Part shown: positions 53,156 to 61,738 of the stretch, in pieces
Numbering within the stretch: the first letter of the stretch is position 1
How the letters are laid out: each line of letters opens with the position of its first letter
Assembly: GCA_965207705.1 (NCBI GenBank)
Contig: OZ242292.1
Span: 1,612,001-1,676,000 of the forward strand
Source of the DNA: JAAOII01 sp965207705
GTDB taxonomy: Bacteria > Pseudomonadota > Gammaproteobacteria > CBDBNL01 > JAAOII01
Length of the DNA: 64,000 nucleotides
Reading direction: 5' to 3'
Notes under the pieces: model-generated
Told to the model about the DNA's origin: nothing
The model's database searches: none
Seen by the model: the letters and a program-made list of their open reading frames with translations, nothing else
Made by a program: the position numbers and the translations under genes

Positions 53156-54814
53156 TTATTTTAGTTCAATTAAACACACCCCATAAGGAGGCATGTTGAT
53201 TATATCTGCGGTTAATTTTGTGTTGTTAAAAAAACTATGCGGAGTTATTTGCTTGCCTTGATAAGGAGTTTTAAATTCCTTGTTATGTGGCGAATAATTA
53301 AATACGCATAATAATTTTTTATTATTATGTTCGCGCACAAACGCGAAAATATCCTTATCTGCTTCAACCAACTTCATACTGCCTTGCTGAAGAACCGGCT
53401 CTTGTTTTCTCCATTGCAACATTGCCCTTGTAAACCAAAGCATTGATGACTTGTCTTTTTCTTGTAAATCAGCTGCCATTTTTAGATGTTGCTTGGGCAC
53501 TGGCAACCAGGGCTTTTCTTGTGAGAAGCCGCCATACTTTTCATCAGATGTCCAGGGCATGGGTGTGCGACAACCATCCCGCCCTTTATACTCGGGCCAG
53601 AACTGTTTGCCATAAGGATCTTGCAAATCCTCAAAAGCAATATCCGCTTCTGGCAATCCTAATTCCTCGCCTTGATAGATGCAAGGGACGCCACGCATGG
53701 TTAATAACAAGGTCATCATAAAGCGGGTATAATCTGCTTGCAATTCGGGAGGGACTCCTTCCCCCTCATCACCCCCTCCATTATATCCCCCTCCATTATA
53801 TCCCCCGCGGCTCGCCACCCGCGTCACATCGTGATTGCTAAAAGCCCAACACGGATAACCGTCTCCAAGGTTTTCATCTAAATAGGTAAAAACTTTATAC
53901 AAGTCGGCAGCATTAAATTCGCTTAGAAAGCAAAAGATATAAACCGAGTGCAATCTCTTGCCCGACTTAGTATACAGGCACAAGGTATCAAGCTGCTCAT
54001 TACCGCCAACTTCACCCACCATAAAACTACCAGGATACTTGTCTGCTACAGCGCGCAATTTTTCTATGAACGGCAGGTTTCTTTTATAATCAATGTCGTA
54101 AAGATGGTCTTGCATGAAGTATGGGTTAACCTTAGTCCCACCAAAAAAATTATCTTCCTTTACTGGCGGGTTGCTGCGCAGTTGCGGGTCTTGAGTATAG
54201 CAATGCGCGGTATCCAATCTAAATCCATCCACTCCTTTACTAAGCCAAAAATCAGCAACCTCAAGTATTGCCTTTTGCGTTTCCTCATTGTTAAAATTCA
54301 GGTCGGGCTGTTCCTTGAGAAACTGATGCAAGTAATACTGAGCGCGGCGCGGTTCCCATTGCCAGGCGCTGCCACCAAAAATAGATAGCCAGTTATTGGG
54401 GGGAGAACCATCTGCTTGGGCATCCGCCCAGACATAGCGCTCATCTTTGCCTTGTTTAGCAACCGCCTGCTTAAACCAATCGTGTTGATCCGATGTATGA
54501 TTATATACTTGGTCAATAATTATCTTCATCCCCTGATTATGGGTTTGCTGGACTAACTCATCAAAATCCTTATTGCTGCCGAAAAGCGAGTCCACTGCGC
54601 AATAGTCCGCAATATCATAGCCGTAATCCTTCATGGGCGACTTAAAGAAAGGGGAAAGCCACAGCTTATCAATGCCAAGGTCTTTTAGATAGCCGAGTTT
54701 AGCGGTAATGCCAGGAAGGTCTCCAACTGCATCGCCGTTTGATGAAAAAAAGCTGCGTGGGTATATTTGATATATAACCTCATTTTGCCAACTTGTATTT
54801 AGAACTGTTGTCAT
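53156..54814 (-). CDS. GH13 alpha-glucosidase (probable sucrose/alpha-glucoside hydrolase)
   Basis: 552-residue glycoside hydrolase family 13 enzyme without a signal peptide, so it acts in the cytoplasm on imported sugar. Conserved regions are present: DQVYNHTSDQH (region I), DGFRLDTAH with the nucleophile Asp (region II), MVGEVGG with the acid/base Glu (region III), and FSNHDVTR with the transition-state Asp (region IV). Shortly after region IV lies an odd Gly/Tyr/Asn repeat (GGYNGGGYNGGG, nt about 53772-53811) where relatives have a short loop; the DNA is a 15-bp tandem repeat. Its position between permease and ATPase genes matches agl-type operons. Sucrose is the favoured substrate because both glucose and fructose kinases are encoded downstream. 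Confidence 0.9.
   Translation of the reverse strand: MTTVLNTSWQNEVIYQIYPRSFFSSNGDAVGDLPGITAKLGYLKDLGIDKLWLSPFFKSPMKDYGYDIADYCAVDSLFGSNKDFDELVQQTHNQGMKIIIDQVYNHTSDQHDWFKQAVAKQGKDERYVWADAQADGSPPNNWLSIFGGSAWQWEPRRAQYYLHQFLKEQPDLNFNNEETQKAILEVADFWLSKGVDGFRLDTAHCYTQDPQLRSNPPVKEDNFFGGTKVNPYFMQDHLYDIDYKRNLPFIEKLRAVADKYPGSFMVGEVGGNEQLDTLCLYTKSGKRLHSVYIFCFLSEFNAADLYKVFTYLDENLGDGYPCWAFSNHDVTRVASRGGYNGGGYNGGGDEGEGVPPELQADYTRFMMTLLLTMRGVPCIYQGEELGLPEADIAFEDLQDPYGKQFWPEYKGRDGCRTPMPWTSDEKYGGFSQEKPWLPVPKQHLKMAADLQEKDKSSMLWFTRAMLQWRKQEPVLQQGSMKLVEADKDIFAFVREHNNKKLLCVFNYSPHNKEFKTPYQGKQITPHSFFNNTKLTADIINMPPYGVCLIELK
53772..53811 (-). repeat. In-frame 15-bp repeat in the alpha-glucosidase gene
   Basis: Two to three copies of a unit reading CCCCCTCCATTATAT on the plus strand encode GGYNG repeats beside catalytic region IV. 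The unit is a multiple of three and slippage-prone. Confidence 0.65.
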
Positions 54815-54824
54815 ATTATGTTAA

Positions 54825-55832
54825 TTATCCTTTAACTGCGCCAGCAGTGAGACCGGATATAATCCTCTTTTGAAAAATCAATACTAACACTACCAAAGGC
54901 ACGGTTACTATTACTGATGCAGCCATTATGTCTCCCCAAGGAATCTCTTTATGGGATGCGCCAGAAAGCAATGCAATGGCGACTGGGACAGTGCGCTGAC
55001 TATCGCGCAGTATAAAAGTTAAGGCAAAAAGAAACTCATTCCAAGCAGCTATGAAAGCCAGCAGACCAGTGGTAACTAATGATGGCCATAGTAACGGCAT
55101 AAAAACTTTTGCCACAATGCGTAGGGGAGAGGCGCCGTCCATTATTGCTGCCTCTTCAAGCTCAATTGGAATTTCACGCATAAAGGCAGTCAGAACCCAC
55201 ACAGTAAATGGCAGGGTGAATATCATATAGGAAAAGATTAATGACCCTAATGAGTTGAACAATCCAAAGAGAGATATTAATTCAAATAAACCAGAAAGAA
55301 CTGATATTTGCGGGAACATTGACACGGATAAAATAGTTAATAATAGCAGCCCGCGCCCGCGAAAGCTTATACGACTTAACGCATAGCTGGCAGTGACCGC
55401 CAGCGCTAATGAGATAGCTACTACCACAGTTGCCACTATAACCGAGTTCAGAAGGTTGCGCCCAAAAGAACCGCCCCTAAACACCGAAATATAGTTACTT
55501 ATATCTATGGACTTTGGCAGATAATTAATTTCAAAAATAGCAGTCCCCGACTCAAATGAGGTTAGGATGGCATAATAAAAAGGAAACACTGTAAAAAGTA
55601 TGATGACACATATCATCCAAATTATCCACACCCTTAATGTCTGATTGAATAGATGACATACATAGCCAAAAGCCAATCCCGCTAAAGCCGCCAACGCCTT
55701 ACTGCCAAGCCCCCAGCTCATATCGGCGCTCTTGGCGATTAACGCCAATAGCAGCCATAATAATATTGCCTGCCCTATAATTTCCAGTCGTCTAAATAAT
55801 GGAGGCATTTCCAGATTCATATATTTCGTCAT
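54825..55832 (-). CDS. Sugar ABC permease, MalG type
   Basis: 335-residue inner-membrane permease. The ATPase-contact loop is IPIELEEAAIMDGASPLRIVAKVFMPLLWPSLV, typical of the MalG/carbohydrate-uptake-1 group. It is longer than the usual 280 residues through an N-terminal region with two extra membrane segments (about 20-85). Its start overlaps the stop of the partner permease gene by four bases. Confidence 0.9.
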   Translation of the reverse strand: MTKYMNLEMPPLFRRLEIIGQAILLWLLLALIAKSADMSWGLGSKALAALAGLAFGYVCHLFNQTLRVWIIWMICVIILFTVFPFYYAILTSFESGTAIFEINYLPKSIDISNYISVFRGGSFGRNLLNSVIVATVVVAISLALAVTASYALSRISFRGRGLLLLTILSVSMFPQISVLSGLFELISLFGLFNSLGSLIFSYMIFTLPFTVWVLTAFMREIPIELEEAAIMDGASPLRIVAKVFMPLLWPSLVTTGLLAFIAAWNEFLFALTFILRDSQRTVPVAIALLSGASHKEIPWGDIMAASVIVTVPLVVLVLIFQKRIISGLTAGAVKG

Positions 55833-56749
55833 GACCCTAACTTAACCCTGCCAAGCTTTATATACAGTATGGTAAGGATTGAAATAATTAAGAATAATGC
55901 CGTGGAGGCACTGGCGCCATAACCGAACTTGGAAAAATCAAACATTTCAAGCTTGGCATAAACCGACATGCTCATTGTTGCTTCATTGTTGGGAGTTAGC
56001 ACATAAATCAAATCAAATATACGCAGTGAGTCCAAAGCGCGAAAAATTATTGCCACCATAAGTGGTTGTTTGATTAAAGGCAAGGTTATAAAGAAAAATC
56101 TTTTAATTGGGTGGATGCCGTCAACTTTCGCGGCTTCATACACTTCTCCAGGAAGCAATTGCAGAGCCGCCAAAGATAACAATGTCATAAAGGGAGTGGT
56201 CTTCCAGACATCAGCTATTATGATAGCCACCATAGCTGTGTCTGGGGTTGCGGTCCAGGCAATTGGTTGGCTAAGAATACCAATTTGAATGAGAATATCA
56301 TTAATTATTCCAAACTGGTCATTGAGCATCCAAGCCCACATCTTGGCGGATACTATTGTGGGAATTGCCCAGGGTATGAGGATAGCAGCGCGCACGATAG
56401 CGCGTCCGCGAAATTGGACGTTGAGAGCCAGGGCGATTAGTAATCCTAAAACTGTTTCAATTGATACGGAAATAACTGTAAAGTACAGAGTGTTCCAGAC
56501 GGCTCGCCACCAGGAACTATTGGCGAATAAACCCCTTAGTTCGCCATTTTGATTAAGATGTAAGTAATTCTTAAACCACACAAAATTATAATCGTCTTGT
56601 CCGAACTCCAATAAATCTGTGAAGCTAAAAAAGATAGTGCGTAGCAGGGGCCATGCCGCAGTAAAAGCTAGAACAGCTAACATGGGAGCCAAAAACAGCC
56701 ATGCGGTCTTAACTCTCTGCTGTGTAAAAATACTTTGCTGACTCGGCAT
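55829..56749 (-). CDS. Sugar ABC permease, MalF type
   Basis: 306-residue inner-membrane permease with six core membrane segments and the contact loop LPGEVYEAAKVDGIHPIKRFFFITLPLIKQPL of the MalF/UgpA group. It pairs with the MalG-type subunit encoded next. A terminator-like hairpin lies between this gene and the binding-protein gene upstream. Confidence 0.9.
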   Translation of the reverse strand: MPSQQSIFTQQRVKTAWLFLAPMLAVLAFTAAWPLLRTIFFSFTDLLEFGQDDYNFVWFKNYLHLNQNGELRGLFANSSWWRAVWNTLYFTVISVSIETVLGLLIALALNVQFRGRAIVRAAILIPWAIPTIVSAKMWAWMLNDQFGIINDILIQIGILSQPIAWTATPDTAMVAIIIADVWKTTPFMTLLSLAALQLLPGEVYEAAKVDGIHPIKRFFFITLPLIKQPLMVAIIFRALDSLRIFDLIYVLTPNNEATMSMSVYAKLEMFDFSKFGYGASASTALFLIISILTILYIKLGRVKLGS

Positions 56750-56773
56750 GTTTTACATTATACCTTACTCGTT

Positions 56774-56806
56774 AAACAAAAAAGGGAAGTCAATGACTTC
56801 CCTTTT
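56774..56806 (-). terminator. Intrinsic terminator between sugar-binding protein and permease genes
   Basis: A 12-bp stem (AAAAGGGAAGTC/GACTTCCCTTTT) with a three-base loop is followed, on the minus strand, by a T-rich tract. It lies about 40 bases after the binding-protein gene and likely lets only part of the transcripts continue into the permease genes. Three ATTTAAAT-type repeats lie beside it at 56809-56831. Confidence 0.8.
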
Positions 56807-56845
56807 AAAATATTTAAATATTTAAATATTTAAAATGAACTAAGA

Positions 56846-58132
56846 TTACTGACCCCAGCCACTTCCTCTAAGCTCCTCAAGTTTTCTTTCCAAATTCTGC
56901 AAACTCGCTTCTGCGGATATGCTTTTGGTTAGAACATTATGAACCGCAGTCCAGAACTCCTTGGAAACCTCATTATATTGTTTCTTAGTTGGAGCAGAAG
57001 GCCGTGGTACTGCTTGTTGTAAAACATCCAACCAATCAGCAAAGAATGGAACTGCTTCCAATACTTCTGCATCACTATATAAAGAGGGAATTGTTGGCAT
57101 CTTAGAACCGCGAATCGCATTGAACTTTTGCACTTCCTCGCTGGCGAGATACTTAGCAAGCTCAATGGCTTCATCTTGTTTCTTAGAATATGTGGATACT
57201 GCCAGATTCCAGCCACCCAAAGTAGCTGCTGAACCAGCGCCACCTGTAGGCAACGGAGCTACGCCAATTTTACCTTTAACTTTAGAGTCCTCGGCATTTT
57301 GTCCCAAAGAATAAGCATAAGGCCAATTGCGCATGAACACTGCATCGCCTCTTTGCCAGAGTCCGCGAGCTTCTTCTTCCTGGTAGGTTGTAACCCCTTG
57401 CGGAGATATACCACCAACCCAGCTGGAAGCCAATCTTAGAGCTCTTGCCGCATCGGGATTATTTACCGAGATGCTGCCATCCGCTTCAATGATTTGACCA
57501 CCACCAGATGATTTTATCCATTCCAGGGCATCGCAGGTGAGTCCTTCATAAGCATTGCCTTGAAAGACAAAACCATACATACCGTCATTTCCTTCATCTC
57601 TTTCGGAGTTCATTATGTACTCCGCAGTGTAAGTAAGGTCAAGCCAGGTCTGAGGAACTGGTTCATCGTATTTATCCAACAAATCCTTACGATAATAAAG
57701 CGCTGGAGCATCGGTGAAAAAAGGCAAAGCAACTAAACGGCCATTTGATGTTTGCGATTGAATAATCGCGGGAAAGTGTTCTCCTGCAATATCGCTGGCA
57801 GCATCACTAAGGTCTACTAAATGATTGTCTATTTGTGGCGCCCATATAACATCTACAACATATATATCTATGTCAGAAGATTTAGAGTTCAGCCAAATTT
57901 TGAACTGGCCAAATATATCTGTAGTGGAAGCAGGCATTTGAACAATTTCAACTTCTTGTCCGGTTTCCTCTTGGTAGTCATCAAGAACTTCCCTCATTAA
58001 TTCTATATCTTGCCCTACACTGCCATAAGCAATATGCAGAGTATCTGCCCCTTTGTTAGCACAGGACACTAGAAATAACGAAGCAATAGTCAATAATGAA
58101 ACCATTATGTTTGATAATTTAAAATATCTCAT
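56846..58132 (-). CDS. Sugar-binding lipoprotein of ABC importer (ThuE/MalE-like)
   Basis: 428-residue cluster-1 solute-binding protein. The signal ends in FLVSC, making it a lipoprotein with Cys24, unusual for a Gram-negative binding protein but not unknown. Recognised parts are the mature start LHIAYGSVGQDIELMREVLDDYQEETG, GRLVALPFFTDAPALYYRKDLLDKY, and GGWNLAVSTYSKKQDEAIELAKYL. It resembles trehalose/maltose/sucrose-type binding proteins. It is the first gene of the minus-strand sugar operon; a TATAAT on the minus strand at 58171-58176 and an AAGAGA ribosome site precede it. Confidence 0.9.
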   Translation of the reverse strand: MRYFKLSNIMVSLLTIASLFLVSCANKGADTLHIAYGSVGQDIELMREVLDDYQEETGQEVEIVQMPASTTDIFGQFKIWLNSKSSDIDIYVVDVIWAPQIDNHLVDLSDAASDIAGEHFPAIIQSQTSNGRLVALPFFTDAPALYYRKDLLDKYDEPVPQTWLDLTYTAEYIMNSERDEGNDGMYGFVFQGNAYEGLTCDALEWIKSSGGGQIIEADGSISVNNPDAARALRLASSWVGGISPQGVTTYQEEEARGLWQRGDAVFMRNWPYAYSLGQNAEDSKVKGKIGVAPLPTGGAGSAATLGGWNLAVSTYSKKQDEAIELAKYLASEEVQKFNAIRGSKMPTIPSLYSDAEVLEAVPFFADWLDVLQQAVPRPSAPTKKQYNEVSKEFWTAVHNVLTKSISAEASLQNLERKLEELRGSGWGQ

Positions 58133-58230
58133 AGTTTTGATTTATCTCTTGTTTAATAATAATAGTCGTTATTATAAACTTAATTTAGTTATATGCTCCT
58201 TTCCACAAAATAATCGCAAAATAATTAAGA

Positions 58231-58245
58231 TATAATAACCTACTT
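58231..58245 (+). promoter_or_regulatory. -10 element of the restriction endonuclease gene
   Basis: TATAAT at 58231-58236 lies 9 bases before the ATG at 58246, implying a leader of two bases or none. The 113-bp gap to the divergent sugar operon carries promoters on both strands and no regulator (C-protein) gene. Confidence 0.5.
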
Positions 58246-58851
58246 ATGGGAAAGAACGAACTAGAGAATAGAGATAACTGGCAAACAGAAAGCGGCGCTA
58301 ATGCACTAAATCTAGAAGAAATTTTCTTCTTAATATTTAAGAAAGAATTTCAAAAACCCGCCAATCTGAATTTTCAAATAAGAAAGAACCCCAAAGAATT
58401 TAAGAATATCTATAAAAATGTTAAACTCCCAAAAGGTGTTATTAAAGAAATATATAATCCTTCTAAAGATTACTTACATGGCATCGCAATAGACTTTGCC
58501 ATAGATAACCTACTAACGAATAAAACCTTATATATTGAAATAAAAAGACAAGATGGTTGGGTTGAGGGCATGCCTTCAAGTGCTGGCAGAGGGAACGCCC
58601 ATGAAAGACTTTGTAAGTTTTTTACACCGGGATTACTAGGTGTTTTAAGAAAAGAAGGCAAGATAGATAACCTACACCTGCCTTTCTGGGCTGTTTTTGC
58701 TGGCAATATAACAAGAGATCCTAAAAGGGTAAGAGAGATAACTCTCTGGTTCCAAGGATATAATGATAATTTTTTTATGTGGCGTGATACAAAGAATAGT
58801 ACCAAGCTTATCAATCATTTTAATAAAAAGTTAAAGCCCTTGCTCAGATAA
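58246..58851 (+). CDS. MunI-like type II restriction endonuclease (predicted CAATTG)
   Basis: 201 residues, collinear with MunI (202 residues), an EcoRI-fold enzyme that cuts CAATTG. The catalytic residues fall at the same numbers: Asp83 (in AIDFAID) and Glu98-x-Lys100 in IEIKRQDGWVEG, with the strongly matching segments SAGRGNAHERLCKFFTPGLL and ITRDPKRVREITLW. The residue before Asp83 is Ile rather than Pro, so the PD motif is not exact. It overlaps the convergent methyltransferase gene by 21 bases. Specificity for CAATTG is inferred from the similarity. The gene is AT-richer than the flanking operons, suggesting acquisition by transfer. Confidence 0.9.
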   Translation: MGKNELENRDNWQTESGANALNLEEIFFLIFKKEFQKPANLNFQIRKNPKEFKNIYKNVKLPKGVIKEIYNPSKDYLHGIAIDFAIDNLLTNKTLYIEIKRQDGWVEGMPSSAGRGNAHERLCKFFTPGLLGVLRKEGKIDNLHLPFWAVFAGNITRDPKRVREITLWFQGYNDNFFMWRDTKNSTKLINHFNKKLKPLLR

Positions 58852-59511
58852 TATATCTAGCCCCCAAGCGTCCCAGTCATCGTGCTCTTCTCTAGCAAAT
58901 AATTCTATTTTATTTTGATTGGGGAATATTCTATTAATATTGTTTCTAACTTCAGCGGGCTTAGCGCTATGCTTGGTGCGAGGGACGTTTATTAACTGCT
59001 TAACATTTCTAGCTGCCCTTGTCGGTATTTTACCTCTCTTAAATAACAAACATAATTCACAATACGACATAGTATATTGTCCGGGATTATGCATCATCTT
59101 ATTCCATACAAAGGCAACTGTTTTATACTTAAAGCCCCAAGCATTTCCTAACTTTATTGCTTGTTCTAAATGGGGGTTGGTAGTCCACATAAATAATATA
59201 CAATTATCATCTGCGATGCCTCTCACTGGTATTTCCATCATCATATCCAATTTCATTGTAGGATATTTAAAACTGGCAGAACTCACGAATATTTTCTTCT
59301 GATAATCAGAGTTGATTTTCTTATTTAACGTATTATCAAATTGTAGCTTGCCATTATAATCCCAAGGAGGATCGGCATAAATAACTTCAAATTTTTTATT
59401 AGGGAATTTAGGGAACAATAAACCTTCATCATGCAAAGGGTTGGATTTCCTCTTTTCATGTTGTATAGGGTTATATAAAGAATACCCTGAAATACTATTG
59501 CTGCTTGCCAT
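58831..59511 (-). CDS. MT-A70 type adenine DNA methyltransferase, partner of the MunI-like enzyme
   Basis: 226 residues of the MT-A70 family, with the catalytic DPPW motif in VIYADPPWDYNG (about 43-54), the KYPTM segment, and the CILFMWTTNPHLEQAI and GFKYKTVAFVWNKM strands. M.MunI belongs to the same family, so this is the protective N6-adenine methyltransferase of the pair. It lies tail to tail with the endonuclease gene. A minus-strand TATAAT at 59532-59537 provides a promoter about 20 bases before its start. Confidence 0.9.
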   Translation of the reverse strand: MASSNSISGYSLYNPIQHEKRKSNPLHDEGLLFPKFPNKKFEVIYADPPWDYNGKLQFDNTLNKKINSDYQKKIFVSSASFKYPTMKLDMMMEIPVRGIADDNCILFMWTTNPHLEQAIKLGNAWGFKYKTVAFVWNKMMHNPGQYTMSYCELCLLFKRGKIPTRAARNVKQLINVPRTKHSAKPAEVRNNINRIFPNQNKIELFAREEHDDWDAWGLDILSEQGL

Positions 59512-59641
59512 ATAAAATCAATCTTAATCTAATTATAAATTGTAAAGGAATATTCTAAATAATTCCAAGTAATTCTAAATAAATATTAATGCTTATAGGT
59601 AAAAATTAAAGTAGTATATAATTCCCTAATTATTTTAATAA

Positions 59642-60022
59642 ATGAATAAAATACTATCTAATCAACTGAACGTAATAAAGCTTGTTTTGATAATGAGCAT
59701 CTCTTATGCTGTTGTTGCGCTTGTTTTGGGACTAATAAAAGATATAACCATCGGTTTATCATTTTTATCTGGCGGCATTATTTATGCCGTTGCGATATTG
59801 ATTTATGGTTTGATGTATTTTTCGCGGCGTGGTGCAATATCATCGCAACAGGTGCTGGTTTCCTTGGCATGGGGCATCCTAATGAAATATTTAATCATTA
59901 TTGTTTGTTGCTCACTCCTTTTGATATATACCCCCGTGCATAGTGGAGCATTTTTCAGCGCTCTGGCAATTGCTCATTTAGCTTATATTGGGTTTATATC
60001 CCTGTATAATCGTTGGAATTAA
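59642..60022 (+). CDS. atpI: ATP synthase subunit I
   Basis: 126-residue hydrophobic protein with four predicted membrane segments. It is weakly conserved and recognised mainly by size, topology and its place before atpB. AtpI is thought to help assemble the c-ring. TATAAT at 59617-59622 precedes it, with a short leader. Confidence 0.8.
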   Translation: MNKILSNQLNVIKLVLIMSISYAVVALVLGLIKDITIGLSFLSGGIIYAVAILIYGLMYFSRRGAISSQQVLVSLAWGILMKYLIIIVCCSLLLIYTPVHSGAFFSALAIAHLAYIGFISLYNRWN

Positions 60023-60067
60023 AGCTATATTAAAATAATTATATATTGAAACAGGATAATATTATTT

Positions 60068-60080
60068 TATAATTACAACT
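60068..60080 (+). promoter_or_regulatory. -10 element before atpB (leaderless type)
   Basis: TATAAT at 60068-60073 lies 7 bases before the ATG at 60081, in the 58-bp gap after atpI. It suggests that atpB and the following genes have their own promoter. A second TATAAT occurs at 60923-60928 in the gap before atpE. Confidence 0.5.
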
Positions 60081-60896
60081 ATGGCTGGAACAACTGCAAC
60101 AGAATATATAAGTCACCACTTAACCCATCTTACCTTTGGCAAAAAGGCGGATGGCAGCTGGGGTATAGCCCATGGCGCCGCTGAGGTTCAGGATATGGGT
60201 TTCTTCGCTATTCATCTGGATAGCTTGGGGTGGTCAATCTTTCTGGGAATCATATTCCTTGGGTTATTCCGTGTAGCGGCAAAGAAAGCCACCTCTAAAA
60301 AGCCCTCTATGTTGCAGAATCTGGTGGAGATTTTGGTGGAGTTTGTGGATAAAAGCGTTAAAGAATCCTTTCACGGCAAGAGTGATGTAATAGCTCCGTT
60401 GGCGCTCACCATATTTGTTTGGATATTCCTGATGAACTTCATGGATATTATTCCCATAGATTTTCTGCCTGTGCTTTTTAGCTCTGTGGGGGTTGAGTAT
60501 ATGAAGGTAGTGCCCAGCACCGACCCCAACATCACTCTGGGAATGTCGTTATCGGTTTTCTTTTTGGTAATATACTACAGCATCAAAATCAAAGGATTTA
60601 AGGGCTTCATGGGGGAACTATTGCTGCAACCCTTTGGCAAATGGATGATGCCATTTAACCTGCTATTAGAAAGCATTGCGCTTATTGCCAAGCCAGTTTC
60701 TTTGGCGTTGCGGCTGTTTGGCAACTTTTATGCGGCAGAATTGATTTTTATTCTCATCGCGCTCTTACCGTTTTATGTGCAGTGGACTCTTTCGGTGCCC
60801 TGGGCTATATTTCATATCTTAGTCATCACTCTACAAGCATTTATTTTTATGATGCTTACCATCGTGTATCTGAGTATGGCGCACGAAAAACATTAG
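60081..60896 (+). CDS. atpB: ATP synthase F0 subunit a
   Basis: 271-residue inner-membrane subunit forming the proton half-channels beside the c-ring. The essential Arg is in PVSLALRLFGNFYAAELI, and the C-terminal helix carries the ALQAFIFMMLTIVYL segment. Length and N-terminal layout match proteobacterial subunit a. Confidence 0.95.
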   Translation: MAGTTATEYISHHLTHLTFGKKADGSWGIAHGAAEVQDMGFFAIHLDSLGWSIFLGIIFLGLFRVAAKKATSKKPSMLQNLVEILVEFVDKSVKESFHGKSDVIAPLALTIFVWIFLMNFMDIIPIDFLPVLFSSVGVEYMKVVPSTDPNITLGMSLSVFFLVIYYSIKIKGFKGFMGELLLQPFGKWMMPFNLLLESIALIAKPVSLALRLFGNFYAAELIFILIALLPFYVQWTLSVPWAIFHILVITLQAFIFMMLTIVYLSMAHEKH

Positions 60897-61010
60897 AAAC
60901 ATTAGAAAGAGTAAAAACATCTTATAATAGGATAGAATGAAATAAAAATTTATGGGTAGAAATAACCCAAAGTTTACAAGTTTATTAATTATTACAATTT
61001 GAGGTAATTT

Positions 61011-61268
61011 ATGGAAACAGTAGTAGCACTTACCGCAGTTGCGGTGGGTCTTTTAATCGGGTTGGGCGCATTAGGCACAGCCATAGGTTTTGGTCTGTTA
61101 GGTGGCAGATTTTTGGAAGGCGCGGCGCGTCAACCAGAATTGGCTCCTATGTTGCAGGTTAAAATGTTTATTGTGGCGGGCTTGCTTGACGCCGTACCTA
61201 TGATAGGTGTGGGGATTGCTCTGTTCTTCACTTTTGCTAATCCCTTCCTGGCGCAGTTAGGAGGATGA
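61011..61268 (+). CDS. atpE: ATP synthase F0 subunit c
   Basis: 85-residue hairpin of two membrane helices that forms the rotor ring. The polar loop ARQPEL joins the helices, and the ion-carrying carboxylate is Asp60 in GLLDAVPM. The Gln and Glu-Ser ligands of sodium-type rings are missing, so it should be proton-driven. GAGGT nine to ten bases before the ATG is a strong ribosome binding site, as expected for the subunit needed in most copies. The 114-bp gap upstream holds a GGGT/ACCC mini-hairpin and a TATAAT. Confidence 0.96.
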   Translation: METVVALTAVAVGLLIGLGALGTAIGFGLLGGRFLEGAARQPELAPMLQVKMFIVAGLLDAVPMIGVGIALFFTFANPFLAQLGG

Positions 61269-61738
61269 ATATAACACTAACTCTGCTGGGGCAGGCGATA
61301 TCATTTGCTATATTCGTCCTCTTTTGCATGAAGTTTGTGTGGCCCCCTGTAATTGGGGCTTTGCGTGAGCGGCAAAAAAACATCAGCGATGGATTACAGG
61401 CGGCTGAAAAGGCGCATCTTGACTTGGCGCAAGCCGAGAAAAAGTCGGCTGAAATAGTTCAAGAAGGCAAGAACCAAGCGTCCGTCATAATAGCCAACGC
61501 TAATAAACGGGCTGCTACAATCGTTGAAGAAGCCAAACATCAAGCAGAGGATGAAAAGGCGCGTATTCTTAATACGGCAGACCAAGAAATCAAGCAAAAC
61601 ACTGAAAGAGCGCGTGGCGAGCTACGCACTTCTTTGAGTAGTTTGATATCTCAGGGTGTGAATAAGATTATCGGCAAGGAAGTGGACATCTCCACTCATC
61701 AGTCCATAATCAGCCAACTTGATTCCGAAATGAAATAA
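61265..61738 (+). CDS. atpF: ATP synthase F0 subunit b
   Basis: 157-residue stator stalk protein: one N-terminal membrane helix (about 5-25), then a long Ala/Glu/Lys-rich coiled coil (about 33-150). Its start overlaps atpE by four bases (ATGA), and its stop overlaps the atpH start by one base. Confidence 0.95.
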   Translation: MNITLTLLGQAISFAIFVLFCMKFVWPPVIGALRERQKNISDGLQAAEKAHLDLAQAEKKSAEIVQEGKNQASVIIANANKRAATIVEEAKHQAEDEKARILNTADQEIKQNTERARGELRTSLSSLISQGVNKIIGKEVDISTHQSIISQLDSEMK

